Of a stretch of 64,000 nt of DNA, positions 1 to 11,281 are shown piece after piece. Position 1 is the first letter of the stretch, and the number at the start of each line of letters is the position of its first letter. A program made the position numbers and the translations under genes. Source of the DNA: Cymbidium sinense (taxonomy: Eukaryota; Streptophyta; Magnoliopsida; Asparagales; Orchidaceae); the NCBI GenBank assembly GCA_021442155.1, contig CM038225.1, positions 81,232,925-81,296,924 of the forward strand. Reading direction: 5' to 3'. The notes below the pieces were generated by a model. That model worked only from the letters and a program-made list of their open reading frames with translations, had not been told where the DNA came from and searched no databases.

Positions 1-467
1 TTTGGGAGATCTACAATCAATATTCAGTAGATACTAGTACTTCAAGCTCTTTAGTTGCTAGTGGATCGTCACAATCAATAGTTGATGTGTCCTTTTAATC
101 AAACTTTGACTATATGTTAGGATTTGCTAATTTTGTTGTTGCTTCTGGTTCTATTCAACCATCAAAATCTGATTTGCAAACTTATTTGGAGGAGGGATTA
201 TATTTGAGCAATAATGATTCTTTTGATGTTCTTGAATGGTGGAAGATGAATACTCTCAAGTATCCTATTTTGTCCAAGATAGATAGGGATGTTTTAACAA
301 TTCTCATTACCACTGTTGCATCTGAATCTGCATTTAGTGTTAGTGGTAGAGTTCTTGATGATTATATGAGCTCTTTATCACCAAAAATTGTCAATGCACT
401 TGTTTGTACAACTAGTTGGATTAGAGACGCTCAACCCAATATTAAAGATCCTTTGGTACTTTTCTAA
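1..467 (+). pseudogene. hAT-family transposase, C-terminal dimerisation region (broken)
   Basis: The reading frame enters from the left window edge, meets an in-frame TAA at 96-98, and is open again from 114 to the stop at 465-467. The open part carries the hAT C-terminal dimerisation signature seen in RICESLEEPER-like proteins: a DVLEWWK block, then YPILSKI, then TVASESAFS, then RVLDDY..SLSP and ALVCTTSWIRD. In the family this region dimerises the transposase and completes the catalytic fold. The upstream serine-rich stretch (TSTSSSLVASGSS) is typical of the linker before this domain. The N-terminal BED zinc finger and catalytic core, if present, lie outside the window. A splice-acceptor-like TTTATTTCAG near 522-531, followed by a short Glu-rich frame, could mark a last small exon. 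The internal stop argues for a dead copy. Confidence 0.85.
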
Positions 468-774
468 CTAAAATTAATCTATTTAATAAATCTCATAAAC
501 TTCATTCTCTCATTATCTACTTTTATTTCAGCAAGAGTTAATGGAGGAGGAGAATCTTTATGTGAAACTACCGGAAAATATTTAGCATCGAAGAAGGATA
601 CCAAGCATTTTTATTACAGCAGGACACTTTATTATAGCAGCAGCAATCTTTAGTATTTACAAACCAATTTTCAGTTGGCAACAATAATCTTATTACAACA
701 GGACACTTTATTATACATTTATACTTATGTTTATGTTACACTAGTTGTGCTTTTTAAAAAAAATTTTGACAGCT

Positions 775-1157
775 ATTTTATAGCAACATTTGGCTGGTTT
801 GGTTGGTTCTATTTTACAGCATCTCTGTTCTTTATTGTTGCTATTTTACAGCAACATTTGGCTAGTTTGGTTGGTTCTATTTTACAGCATTTCTATTCTT
901 TTTTGCTGCTATTTTATAACAACATTTAGCTGGTTTGGTTGGTTCTATTTTACGGTATTTCTATTCTTTTTTGTTGTCATTTTATAGCAACATTTGGCCG
1001 GTTTGGTTGCTTCTATTTTACAGCATTTTTGTTCTTTTTTTATTGCTATTTTATAGCAACATTTGGCTGGTTTGGTTGCTTCTGTTTTACAGCATTTTTG
1101 TTCTTTTTTGCTGCTATTTTACAGCAACATTTGGCTGGTTTGGTTGGTTCTATTAGC
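775..1157 (+). repeat. 68-bp tandem repeat, about 5.5 copies
   Basis: A unit containing CAACATTTGGCTGGTTTGG then a TTCTATTTTACAGCATTT stretch and a pyrimidine-rich TTCTTTTTTGCTGC stretch repeats head to tail. The CAACATTT landmark falls at 784, 852, 920, 988, 1057 and 1125, so spacing is 68, 68, 68, 69 and 68 bp. Because 68 is not a multiple of three, each frame reads the repeat in rotation, which gives several overlapping Leu/Phe/Tyr-rich ORFs that are not genes. The array lies just 3' of the hAT transposase and probably belongs to the element's 3' non-coding region. Confidence 0.9.
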
Positions 1158-1239
1158 AAGTAATGAATGGTCGGACGGGTGGCTATTTTGGCTGCTTTGG
1201 TTTATTGGTTGATGACTTGGTTCTATTTCATAAAATCTA

Positions 1240-1425
1240 CATCAAATATATCTTAGATCTGTATTTTGATCTGATTTGGTTAAATTTACACCTCTAGGTG
1301 TAGTTGAAGTTTCGGAAACATGAAAACTTACATGAAAAATACTTTGCCTGCAGCTGTTCCATTGTTGAATGAATTTGCATCAAATATATCTTAGATCTGT
1401 ATTTTGATCTGATTTGGTTAAATTT
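1240..1425 (+). repeat. Pair of identical 48-bp direct repeats
   Basis: The 48 bases at 1240-1287 recur at 1378-1425, 138 bp downstream; I see no difference between them. The unit starts CATCAAATATATC and ends GGTTAAATTT. Near-perfect identity in otherwise decayed sequence suggests a recent local duplication inside the hAT-derived 3' region. Confidence 0.85.
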
Positions 1426-2289
1426 GCTGCTATTTGCCTTGAGATTTCCTGACTATTTTAACAGCAGATCAGTTTTTTTTTGTTCCTTTTAGATAGCAAC
1501 ATGGAACAGAAATGCAGGCTGGCTGGGTTGGTGTTGATGGCATTTCTGCTGAGTGCTGGCTAGTTTGGTTCGTTTGGTTGGTTCTATTAGCAGGCAATGA
1601 ATGATTAATTATTTGTTTAGTTTAAGTATTGTTAATTCTTGGTTGGTTCTATCAGCTATTTGCTCAGTTTAAGTATTGTTAATTCTTTGTGGTGGTGCAT
1701 GGTGGCTTGCTGGCTTGGTAATTTGCTCGGCTATTTAGTATAGAATTGGCCTGTTATATTTATTATTCGGATTTTAGAGGATTTTGCATCCTTAGTGGAT
1801 AGTGGTGCTCCTATTTGTAGTAAAAATAAATGGACAGGGATTTTGCAGCCTTATTGGGCTATGATAAGATCAACAGATGCTACACTTGGTCAATTTGAAA
1901 CAGATGCTACACTTATTGATGTGTAAGATCACTTGTGATATTACACATTAATGTGCTATGATGAAAAACTAAATAGATGTATGAGATGCAACTTAGCTTG
2001 ATATTTGGCTGTATGTATTTTCAAATATTTAATTTAATTTTTTGTGATTTCATTTTGTCATTTTTTTGAACAGATGCTACACTTTTTTTTTACTTTTATT
2101 TTTTTAACGGATGCTACACTTATTCAATGTTCATTTCATTTTTTCCCTACACTTATTAATATTAATCTTTTATTTTATCAATTTTTTGAATATCTAACAT
2201 TCACACAACCACCAAGCTATTGACGGCATCAATGATTATTTATTTTATTTTTTGAGCCCATTCATAATATTTATTTTATAATTTTTTGC
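1426..2289. other. Non-coding stretch with short repeated motifs
   Basis: No coding region is supported here. Two short repeats stand out. A 21-base block GTTTAAGTATTG...TTCTT occurs near 1618 and again 50 bp later near 1668. The motif AACAGATGCTACACT occurs near 1872, 1901 and 2070, with a one-base variant near 2107. These look like remnants of transposon subterminal repeats. Confidence 0.5.
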
Positions 2290-2830
2290 TAGTTTGTTTA
2301 CATGAAGTCGGTCTGATTTTGAAGAGTCAGGTTCAAAATCCATATCTATCGTCCAACCCAGTCGATTCCCGGGTACGCTTCACGCTCCTTCTTTTATCTA
2401 ACGAAGTGAAGCTATTGCCCGATTCGGTTATCTATCAATCGTAATTCAACTCATGTTTCTATGTCGATTCGATCCCGTCCGATTGGGGAGTCTCTGAAAA
2501 GATCGCTTGGATTTACGAAAGGTTGTTTGGATTTATCCATGGTTTGTTTATTCCTTCTATATATCTATAGAAAAGAATCTATAAAATAGAATACTTTTTT
2601 TTATTCATTTAATGAAGATTCGACAGAAATGAGAATTCATCAAAGATCACATGCCTAGAGATGAAAACACGGCCTGAAGAGGGATCGAAACAGCGAGACC
2701 GCCCAATCACTTTGAAAAAAGAATGTTCAAAAATTTCCAAAATTCGTCTTTTCTCGGCCCCAAGGGAGTTTACTCGACCCATTCTCCAGTCTCCCGCACT
2801 GCTCTGCCTAAATAGTAAACATAGGTGAGA
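2290..2830. other. GC-richer island, possibly of organellar origin
   Basis: This segment is clearly less AT-rich than its surroundings and contains runs such as CGATTCCCGGGTACGC, CGATCCCGTCCGATTGGGG and TTCTCGGCCCCAAGGGAG. No ORF above 60 codons is present. Its base composition and style resemble plastid or mitochondrial intergenic DNA transferred to the nucleus, but I cannot match it to a specific organellar locus. It may instead be part of the surrounding transposon. Confidence 0.3.
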
Positions 2831-3563
2831 AATAAGAGAATACTAAAGATTCGAGCTCTCAATGAATTGAAGACTTTAAGGCTTCAACCTGAAGGGTGAA
2901 GTAATTGATTTTATTAGAAATTGATATTTGGAAATTGTAATATCACTATTTTGTTAACTTTTATTAAATCAAATTGTTACTTGTATATGATCATGTAAAT
3001 TTTTAGGATGAATTTATTTTAGTAAGTTGTAAATTTGTAGATTTAGTAAGTTGAGAATTTGTAAATTTGTATATGATTAAATTTTGTTAAATTTTATATA
3101 AGTTAGTATTTGAAGTTGTATTCAATTTTATGTAAAAAAAACTATTTTTGAATCTCTGATTGAAAATCATTTAGTTTCAATAAAATAAATTTTTACTTAT
3201 TTTCTGCTAATAATATTTAGTTTTTTTTGTGCAATAAAGTTTTTTTTAAGTGCAAAAAAAATAATTTTAATTGTATATTATTACTTTGTATAATTGTATA
3301 TCTTTTAGTTTAATTCTTGTCAATAGTATTTCATTTTTTTACTATATAAGATTTTATTAATTTTTTTAAAATCAAAATTAAGAAAAATAAATATTATTAA
3401 AATATAAAATCGAGCCAATTTCGAGCCGAACACGAGCCTAAAACGAACACGAATATTTTTTTTAACACCCACTCTATAAACGCTATTTCAACACGATAAT
3501 TTGAACAAAATAATAATAAACGAGAATGAAACCGCTTGCTTTCGCTCATTTCATTTACCCCTA
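2831..3563 (+). mobile_element. AT-rich segment ending in a hAT-like terminus
   Basis: The stretch is AT-rich and non-coding. Between about 3400 and 3563 it holds CGAGCC/CGAACACGA motifs and ends in CTCATTTCATTTACCCCTAC. Plant hAT termini often read TAGGGGTGTAAA.GAGC, and this is close to the reverse complement of that pattern, so 3563 is a reasonable 3' end for the element whose transposase lies at 1-467. The 5' end and the 8-bp target duplication lie outside the window and cannot be checked. Confidence 0.45.
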
Positions 3564-4889
3564 CTGGGTCGTCTGCAAGAATTTAACCTAAATCCTTAAA
3601 ATGATAATAGATTCTTAAATAAAGAATAACTAAGGGGTTGTTTGGTCAGATTTAGAATGCAAGAAAAGAAATACAACAGAATACGAATCTTTATACTTTA
3701 TTTGTTGTATGTAAAATAAATATATGAAAATTATATTTTACTAAATATATAAAGTAAATAAAATTGTATTGTGAATACTCTTGTATTTTAGAAATTAGTG
3801 AAATTTTTTCATTAATTAAAATATTAAATTAATAAATTAATTATATATTAAAATATAAATATTTTATAAATAAAAATTTACTACTTAGTTAAAAAAAGAT
3901 TAGAATATATTTATTTTAAAAGTAAAAACTGAACAATATGATGGACCTCTATATAGCTTGAACTGATAAATAAATTTATTTTAAAATATTTTTTTAATTT
4001 GCTTTCATAGGAAGCTCTATATATATATTAAAAATTACATAAAACTATTATTTCTGATATGTTGATTAACTCTATAACTTGAACACTAAAATAAATAAAT
4101 TACATTACACCTCTTTTACATTACTTAAAATTGATCATTATGTTTTCGATCCCATTATTTAAAAATTTAACTAAAAATATTCATTTAAACTTTCACTTTT
4201 TAAGGTTTTAAATATTAATGAAAATTGAGATGAGATCTTATGTCAAATCATTGCACTGCCTAAAACTCATGTTTTGTTGAAATTAGATTGATTACTGCTA
4301 GTGAAAAATAAATTGAAAAGTAATTATTTTGATGAAGTTGCTAAGTGAAATAATAAGGAAACGACAGCTAAAAAACTGCATCATATCGTTGAAAATTATC
4401 TACTAAAACTATGAATGATATCATTGAACCCACCCTTGAAACAAAAATTAAAGAGCATTTTGGTCAAATAATGACCAAAATCTTTTTCGGTCAAATAATG
4501 ACCTAAATTCTACAAGATGAGAGCAAAACAAGAGTACATCTATACAACAAAGTATGACAAAAATCAAAGCAAAAATATGAATAATGAACTCAGATGAAAA
4601 TAAATGTAACTCCAAATTCACAAAATTAATAAACTCAGATGCTATAAAAGAAACGAATTGTAGTTGCTTAGGATAAATACACAATTCAAAAGGAAAACTA
4701 TGAGAAAGGTAAATGGAAAACAAAAACAAAACAACAGTAGTATGGGGAGTATAATGAAACAATTAAGAACAAATGAAATGGGAAAAGGATTCACCGTAAA
4801 TGTCAAATGAAAGAAAGATAACCACATATAAAAACTAGAAAAAAAAATACTGCATATTGAATCACAAATTTTGAGTGATTTGCACGACA

Positions 4890-5366
4890 CTATTCAATAA
4901 GTATCTGTTCTAACAAAGCAGCAATAATGTTTCCTACTATTTTAAGCTCATGTTTGTCAAAATTAAAACTTAGGAGCATGGTGGTGATATCACCTGATGA
5001 ATAATCAGAGAAATTATATATAAAAAAAATAGGAGATTTGTCAAGGAAATCGACAAAAACTTCAAATGATGCTGCATTTTTGTCATCATGCCAGCCTCCT
5101 AGAACTTCAAATACTAATGCCACATGAGTCCGCTGTAAAAGAAAGATAAGTAAGATGCCACTGCAACCAGGCGACGAGGTTTGGTATGAAATGACTAAAA
5201 GGAGCCGCATCCATAATTCCCTAATACCTCATAATCATCTTTACATCTCTCCACTATTATAAGTAGATTTTGGCAGAAACAGGAGGCCTCTCTTTAAGTC
5301 ATATAACAGAGGTTCGGCTATGACTAACAAATGTTCATGATCCACCCCAAATGCCGTATGATTTTC
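4890..5366 (-). pseudogene. Exon-like sequence of unknown origin inside the Harbinger element
   Basis: On the minus strand a good acceptor (TTATCTTTCTTTTACAG) precedes an open stretch from about 5133 down to the stop at 4890-4892. It encodes RTHVALVFEVLGGWHDDKN, continues through FEVFVDFLDKSP and ends ALLEQILIE. Upstream, about 5220-5366, is a second exon-like block. It starts after a TTTTTCAG acceptor, ends with a GAG|GTATTAG donor, and includes the residues NLLIIVERCKDDYE. That block is not open throughout in one frame. I do not recognise the protein. The mix of exon-like coding sense and splice signals suggests a piece of a host gene picked up by the transposon, but a lineage-specific third gene of the element is also possible. 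Confidence 0.4.
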
Positions 5367-6202
5367 CTGAAAAATTAGCAATTAAAATGTAGCATTTTAC
5401 ATGATCAGATTCACACAAGCATTTGCTGATGCTAGTAACAATTTAAACAATTGCAATTTCAGAAAGTGACAAATCAAGTATGATCTAACAAAATAAAATT
5501 TCCTATAATGATCCATCAAGCCTTTGTAATGTCGTCTCGATGCCATCATTGGCTTTCCTAGTACACCGAGTAGCCGGAACATGAAGTGATTCAAGAAGAA
5601 AGCTGAGGATCCTCAATTTCCCCAATTTCCATTTTGCAATCGCACTGCATTACTTACATCAATTGCAACTGCATATGATAAATAGCCAAAGTAATGCAAT
5701 CGAATTTACTAGCTTTCTAACCTGTTCTTCCACCTCAAAATCAAGAAAAAGAGGATTTCAACAAAACAAGAAAAATTGCAACATATAAAACACTTTTTGG
5801 ATGTCTTCTAAGAGAAGGATTTCAACAAAACAAAAATAAATTTCAATTAAAAAAATGCACCATATAAAACAATTTTTAGATGTCTTCCTACAAAATTGAC
5901 TCTAGATAGAAATAAATTTATTATCATACATGCAAATGCAAAGAAAAGAAAACTTATTCTAGAATTTTCAAGAAAGACTTGTTGATGTTATCATAGAACA
6001 CTAAGGAAAAATAAAAAACATACATCCAAAGTTTGGTATATTCAACAAAATATCATAGTGCATTACATTGAAACATCATTAACTATCACTTAGGTCCATA
6101 TTCAACAAAAAGGAAATTTAAGTTTAGGACAAAGTATTGTTGCATGAGATAGTGGTAAATAATAAGATTTGAATGATAATAACATAATCACAAAATACAG
6201 AA

Positions 6203-7220
6203 TCATCTTCCTAACTCCTTGTGCATCCATCTGACTTTCGATTCTTTAGGTCTTGAAAGAAAGGATCGAATCATTGTAGGATTCTTTGATAAGTTCTCAT
6301 AAATTGTGTCAATCTCTTCAGCAGAAAAACCTAGAATACTAATAAGCTCTGTCATTAGTTCATCGAACATTTGTCTTTCTTTAAAATCTCTTGTTGAACT
6401 CTGAATTATATTTGCAACTTGGGCTACACTATCAGCCATCATGACAATGTAATTATGCAGAGATTGATCACTTTCATTCTTTTTAGTCTTCTTGCATTTA
6501 GTAAATCCTTTAAAAGATGAAGGTATTGACCTTTTTATCTTCTCTGTAGAGTCTGGTGTAAGATCCACAGCTGGAGACTCAATGGGTTGGGATGCATCTA
6601 TATATGTCTCAATCAAACTTGGAGACTCGTCATCATCTAAACTTATATGTTGAGTACCAAAGGAAGTTTCAGAATTTCCTGACTTTGCCCATTCTCCTGT
6701 GGCATGACCTTTACCACAAACTTTTCCAATTCATTATAACTTACAATTAAAACATTTAAAAAGCCAACATCCTTTGGAAAAGCCTACAATGCAAGAAATA
6801 AAAAAAATAATTAACAAATATTTCTTAAAAATTTAATGTGACAAAACTATGTATTACAAAAAATACGTGAATATGTGATATGTATTCCTCTTGTCCCATC
6901 AATATCATTTTTTTATCTTCATCCCAAGACACACCTGATTTTCTCTTTAGCTCTTGGATGTGATTCCATACTCCTCTTTGATGTCTGATCTGATTCTTAC
7001 ATTGATCCGGTTTGACTTCAATTCCAAATTTCTGTTTTAATATATAAGAAACACCTTTGTACACAGTATCTTTGAAGCCTTGAGTACTTCTCATATTCGC
7101 ATCAACATACTCACACATGATTTGTAAAAGCCCTGAAATCCATTCTGGTTTTGTACTCCAGACAAAATGCTTTCTTTTAGTTTTTAGAGCTAGTGGGGGG
7201 TTAGGAGGAAGATTGTCCAT
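6203..7220 (-). pseudogene. Myb/SANT-like DNA-binding protein of PIF/Harbinger (frameshifted)
   Basis: This is the second ORF typical of plant Harbinger elements, whose product binds element ends and helps the transposase. Exon 1 (7220-6867) starts MDNLPPNPPL and contains a Myb/SANT-like domain: FVWSTKPEWISGLLQIM, then GFKDTVYKG, then KPDQCKNQIRHQRGVW and GVSWDEDKK. A donor (CAC|GTATTT) and an acceptor (ATTGTAG|GCT) define an intron at 6866-6784. Exon 2 (6783-6203) encodes a basic KKTKKNES stretch and an acidic/hydrophobic tail ending SKVRWMHKELGR. Exon 2 has 581 bases, one short of a multiple of three. In the stretch encoding ELEKVCGKGHATGEWAK the frame shifts at about 6721-6727, where one A appears lost from a run. 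The gene is otherwise well preserved. Confidence 0.8.
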
Positions 7221-7370
7221 TTAACCTAATTAGACAACTATTATATTGAAGCAAATATTAGTAGTTAGTATGATTAAAAAATAATCTTATAAAATATATG
7301 CATTATGTACTAACAAAATATGATTTACAAAAGCATAATAAATCTAACATCCCAAAATATGGACTATGTA

Positions 7371-8701
7371 CTAGAAAGGATATTCCATGTCATCCAAATT
7401 CTAGCTAATAAGCATCTCCACATTGCATGAGCTATTTGGTCTCTTTTGTCCAACCACTCTGGATTCTTCTATAACCCTTATGTCATGCCTACTACTATGT
7501 GCTCTCATAGCCCAATCATCCTCTTGAAGAATGAAATCATCACCCCATTTTGAAATGATCTAATTATGTAATATACAAGATGCAATAACAATATTAACTT
7601 GTATTCGTAATGGAAAATATGGGTCGCTCTTAATAATTCCAAATCGATTTTTCAAAGAACCAAAAGCACGTTCCACTGTAGTACGGAGTGATGAATGTCG
7701 AAAGTTAAACAACTCCTGAGCATTGGTTGGTCTATTGTTAGAGAATTCGTTTAGATGATATCTTGTGGCACGAAATGGAGATATAATACCCTTCCTAGTA
7801 GAGTAGCCACCGTCTACTAGGTAATACTTACCTGTATGTAAACGTAAATCAATTATACATATAAGTAAAATACTTCTTGTAAGTGATATTTATGATAAAA
7901 ATATTTTATACCTTAATAAAACCATCGTCGTCGATTACTTTAGCATCGTGAAGATCATGTGCTAAACCTTCCCACCTAGCTAAGACATATGTAAATCTCA
8001 AATCAAAGTCTACTACTGCAAGCATATTTTGGGTGGGATAAGGTTTTCTCTCTCTAAAGGCAGATTCATGCTCCTTAGGAACCTTAGCTTTAATATGGGT
8101 TCCATCAAGAGCACCGATACAATCATAAAATTAATAACTTATATTAATAAGAGTGTTAAAATACTTATATAAGATATCATTATCGTACCTTGAAGAAAGG
8201 CATGAATCTAGGGCTCGATTGTATTTTATGTAGAGTTTTCAATGTCACAGGCTTTATCATCTCATGTCGTAACTCTCCTACAAAGATATATATATAACAT
8301 ACCACCTATTTCTCCGTGATCATTGAAAGTTGAATCAAATAAATTTCGCACGTGCAAGGGTATGTAGAAATATAAGAACTTGTTCTTCAATTTTACATTA
8401 AGCTACAAGTAAACCTCTAGTGTAAATTGCATAAAGGTTTTTTTTTCATTCAACCATATTCACGAATAAATCGATCCAAGATATAATCTAGAAAGGTATG
8501 TTTCACGCTGAATAATTTTCTCAGGATTTATTCTTTGTTGATATTCCTTAGTGTATCTAATAAAATATATATAATAGTGATTGAGGCAACAATGCACGCA
8601 TGAATGGTTGAAGAAAGTTGATTTCCATTTATCTCAACATCATATGAAAAGTCATCGTAATCAGAGGACCATCCTTCACTCTCTTCAGATGTGTTAGTCA
8701 T
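7371..8701 (-). pseudogene. PIF/Harbinger DDE transposase (nuclease), disrupted
   Basis: This is a DDE_4-type transposase read on the minus strand. The start ATG is at 8699-8701 (MTNTSEESEGWSSDYDDF). The N-terminal half is broken by at least one frameshift near 8540. The catalytic part is well preserved: GALDGTHIKAK holds the first Asp (codon at about 8103-8105), LARWEGLAHDLHDAKV the second, and LRTTVERAFGSLKNRFG the catalytic Glu. The YYLVDGGYSTRKG and NIVIASCILHN blocks are also typical of the family. A TAG (plus-strand CTA at 7560-7562) interrupts just after ILHN, and sense continues to the natural stop at 7371-7373. At least two introns separate these blocks; one junction does not resolve cleanly. 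The product would cut at TWA targets. Confidence 0.85.
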
Positions 8702-8979
8702 TGATTTTTACAATAATGTTCGCTAAGCTGATACTCAGAAAATAAGGAAAAGTATTTAGGAGAATAACAAAGCCATCAAATTAGTTGAGAGACAATGGAA
8801 TCATAATAAAAAAATATAAAAAGAGAATCATTATTTTTGTACCTACAGACATGGCATTGAACATAAAGTAAGGTAGAACTAAAAATTGTTGAATAAATAA
8901 ATAAATCATTTTTCACACCTTGATAACCCAAAGAGCATTTTTTATGACATAAAAAAATTCTCTCTTCTTTTCTACCCAA

Positions 8980-10380
8980 TTTGCTACATTCTGCATTCCA
9001 TTCTGTTAATTAGAATCCAGACCAATTTGAACACTGCCTACTTTATTACTCTCTCTCTCTTCGTGTGATTTTTCATCTACGGAAGGAAGCTGGGAAGCAG
9101 TGGACATCAAGGCTTCCTACCAATCTATCTTATCTCTTGCGACCTATAAGAAAGCCACACAAGCATGCAAAACCACATCCACGTTTTCTCAGATTAGCAC
9201 CTATTAACCAAAAGACATGTTAGCATCTATATAGAAGCCTATCAAATACATCATGGGTCACATTCAGGTCTTGCTCTAGCTCATATAAAACAATATATAA
9301 GCTTCCAACATTACCAAACAAATTAAATAAAAAAGCACCTGTAATTGTAATTCTCAGTTGTCAAACTACTACAGATTAATTACAGAAACCAACTTGCCAA
9401 GCAGAAGCAAAGGAAATGTTACTGATAAGAAGATAAGGATGAACTTAAAGGTGAGATAAAGATGACATCTTTACAAATTAGAATATGTACTGAATTTAGT
9501 TGGAATACAACTTGCAGTGAACAACTTGAACTTCAATGCTAACTGAAATATAACAAATGAATGGTTGATATTACACATACACCAGAAGACTTAAAAATTA
9601 CAATTAATAATAATATGACAAGACAAATCACTCAACCAAGATCAGCGAATGAAGGTGGAAAGATAGTAAGGGAGGGGTACAGATCGATCACTCAACCAAG
9701 ACCTGAGAACAGTGGCATCGACAGGGAATGAAACCGTGTATATCAAATCAACACGTGATCGGGAATCAAAAGCCATTGTGAGAAATGAGATAGGAAAATT
9801 GAAAATGAGGTGGTACGTAGAAAGACCACACTATTTAGAGGTAAAAATAGATGAAACAAAAATCAAGCTCCAAAGGCATCTCCGCCAAGCGGATCCACAG
9901 TAGAAGATGCCATCAATGAGTGGACGGGGGAAGGATAGAATGAGACCGATAGAGGGAGAAGGAGAAACAAAAAAAGGGAGGACAAAGGGCGTACCTCTTT
10001 TAAGATAATCTCGGTTATGGAGGTAGATAATCGTTGAATGGAGAGGAGAATCTGAAAGTGTAGCTCGAAAAGAATCCCACCTCTCGCCGGCATAGGATTT
10101 TACAGCTCGGTTCTCGCAGAGTGGTGGGTAGCAGAGTGGCGGGTATGGGGAAGATTATTGTGGGAGACGAAGAGTCATACGCGCGGTTGTCAACCGTGAT
10201 TTCTAATTTTGCTCGATTTGGGGGTATTTCGTTTACACGGAGAATAGGCTTAGGAAGGAATTTCAAATACCATAAAAGTTTACACGGTAATTAATTTACC
10301 TCATTCCAAACACCGAAAAAAGAGAATTGCATGTATTTAAATTACATTACATCCTTTTTTACATGGAACCAAACAACCCC
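8980..10380. promoter_or_regulatory. Upstream region of the Harbinger genes, no coding support
   Basis: This is the stretch between the transposase start and the right terminus. It contains only short frames without recognisable domains. The part from about 9650 to 10260 is noticeably richer in G and C, with purine-rich runs such as GGGAGAAGGAGAAAC. By position it should hold the promoter and leader for the two minus-strand genes. No TATA box could be assigned with confidence. Confidence 0.35.
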
Positions 10381-10639
10381 TAAGTGTAATTTACCATAAT
10401 TTAAGTAAGGTTGAGCTTGAATGCTCTTGAATTTGCATTAAAATTAGGGCTAATCTTTGCACAAATGTGACCCTAATCACATTAGCATATCCTCATTTAA
10501 TTTTTTTTCTTCTTAAATCTCATTTCTCCTCAAATTTATCTTAAATAATATATTTAATAAATTCTAATATTAAGTGGAGTTAACTTAAATTTGTAATTCT
10601 CAGGAACTTTTCTTTTTCACATGCCACTAATTCTATTGA

Positions 10640-11281
10640 TGACTTCTCCAATGGCATTGGGTGATCAAATCATTAAAAAGAATGAATATTTTAGATATTT
10701 TGAGTATATTGTTTAGAATGATGGTAAACTAGATGGGGATGCTATTAGTAGAAATCAAGTTGGATGGTTGAAGCGGAGGACTGCATATTGCCTATTGTGT
10801 GATAGAAAAGTATTGTTTAAGAAAAAATTTTATAAGATAGTGATAAGACCTGCAATGATTTATGGTGCATAATATTAGCCAATAAAAGATAAGCATAAAA
10901 TTAAGTATTGTAGAGATGAGGATGCTCAGGTGGATTAGGGGCTTTACTCTTAGAGATAAAATGTGAAGTGAATATATTCGTGAAAAGGTTGAAGTAGCTC
11001 CAGTGGAAAATAAGATTAGAGAGAGTCATCTTAGATAGTTTGGCCACATAAAACGTCGGTCATCCGATAACCCGATTAAGGGAGTAGATGTATTAGAATT
11101 GTCTTACGTTAAGAAAGATAGAAGTAGACCTAAAAAGACTTAGCTAAGATGTATAAAAAATTACCTTAATATACTTAAATTAAATGAGAATTTCACACAT
11201 AATATGACACAAGAGAGAAGAAGGATTCATGTAGCCGACCCCACATAGTGGGATAAAGACTTGTTCTTGTTGTACTAGTTA
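10640..11281 (+). pseudogene. LINE (L1-like) retrotransposon 3' end, C-terminal RT region, broken
   Basis: Plus-strand translation, with several stops, follows the C-terminal part common to plant non-LTR retrotransposons: a YFRYFEYIV block, GDAISRNQVGWLKRRTAYCL, LLCDRKVLFKKKFYK, RPAMIYGA, then a WFGH-like block and a basic RPKKT block. It ends with CCGACCCCACATAGTGGGATAAAG, the conserved 3' tail motif of this group, followed by a TTGTTCTTGTTG tail. The copy is 5'-truncated, starting around 10640-10660, as is usual for LINE insertions. Nothing here can be functional. Confidence 0.75.

Larger units (their letters stand above)
3634..10380 (-). mobile_element. PIF/Harbinger DNA transposon, 6.75 kb, both ends present
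   Basis: The left end reads GGGGTTGTTTGGT directly after TAA (3631-3633). The right end reads ACCAAACAACCCC directly before TAA (10381-10383), so a 13-base terminal inverted repeat is flanked by a 3-bp TAA duplication, the rule for PIF/Harbinger. Inside, on the minus strand, are the two genes this superfamily carries: a DDE transposase (7371-8701) and a Myb/SANT-like DNA-binding protein (6203-7220). Both are disrupted, so the copy is non-autonomous today. Distal to the Myb gene (4440-5640) lie exon-like sequences not expected in the family. A GC-richer leader at 9650-10260 probably held the promoter. Confidence 0.9.

Noticed and set aside
675..1163. Four overlapping Leu/Phe/Tyr-rich ORFs that look like small membrane proteins
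   Set aside because: They are the three-frame translation of a 68-bp tandem repeat, with no independent coding signal.
2320..2345. tRNA T-arm-like GGTTCAAAATCC
   Set aside because: No matching acceptor stem, D-arm or anticodon arm could be built around it.
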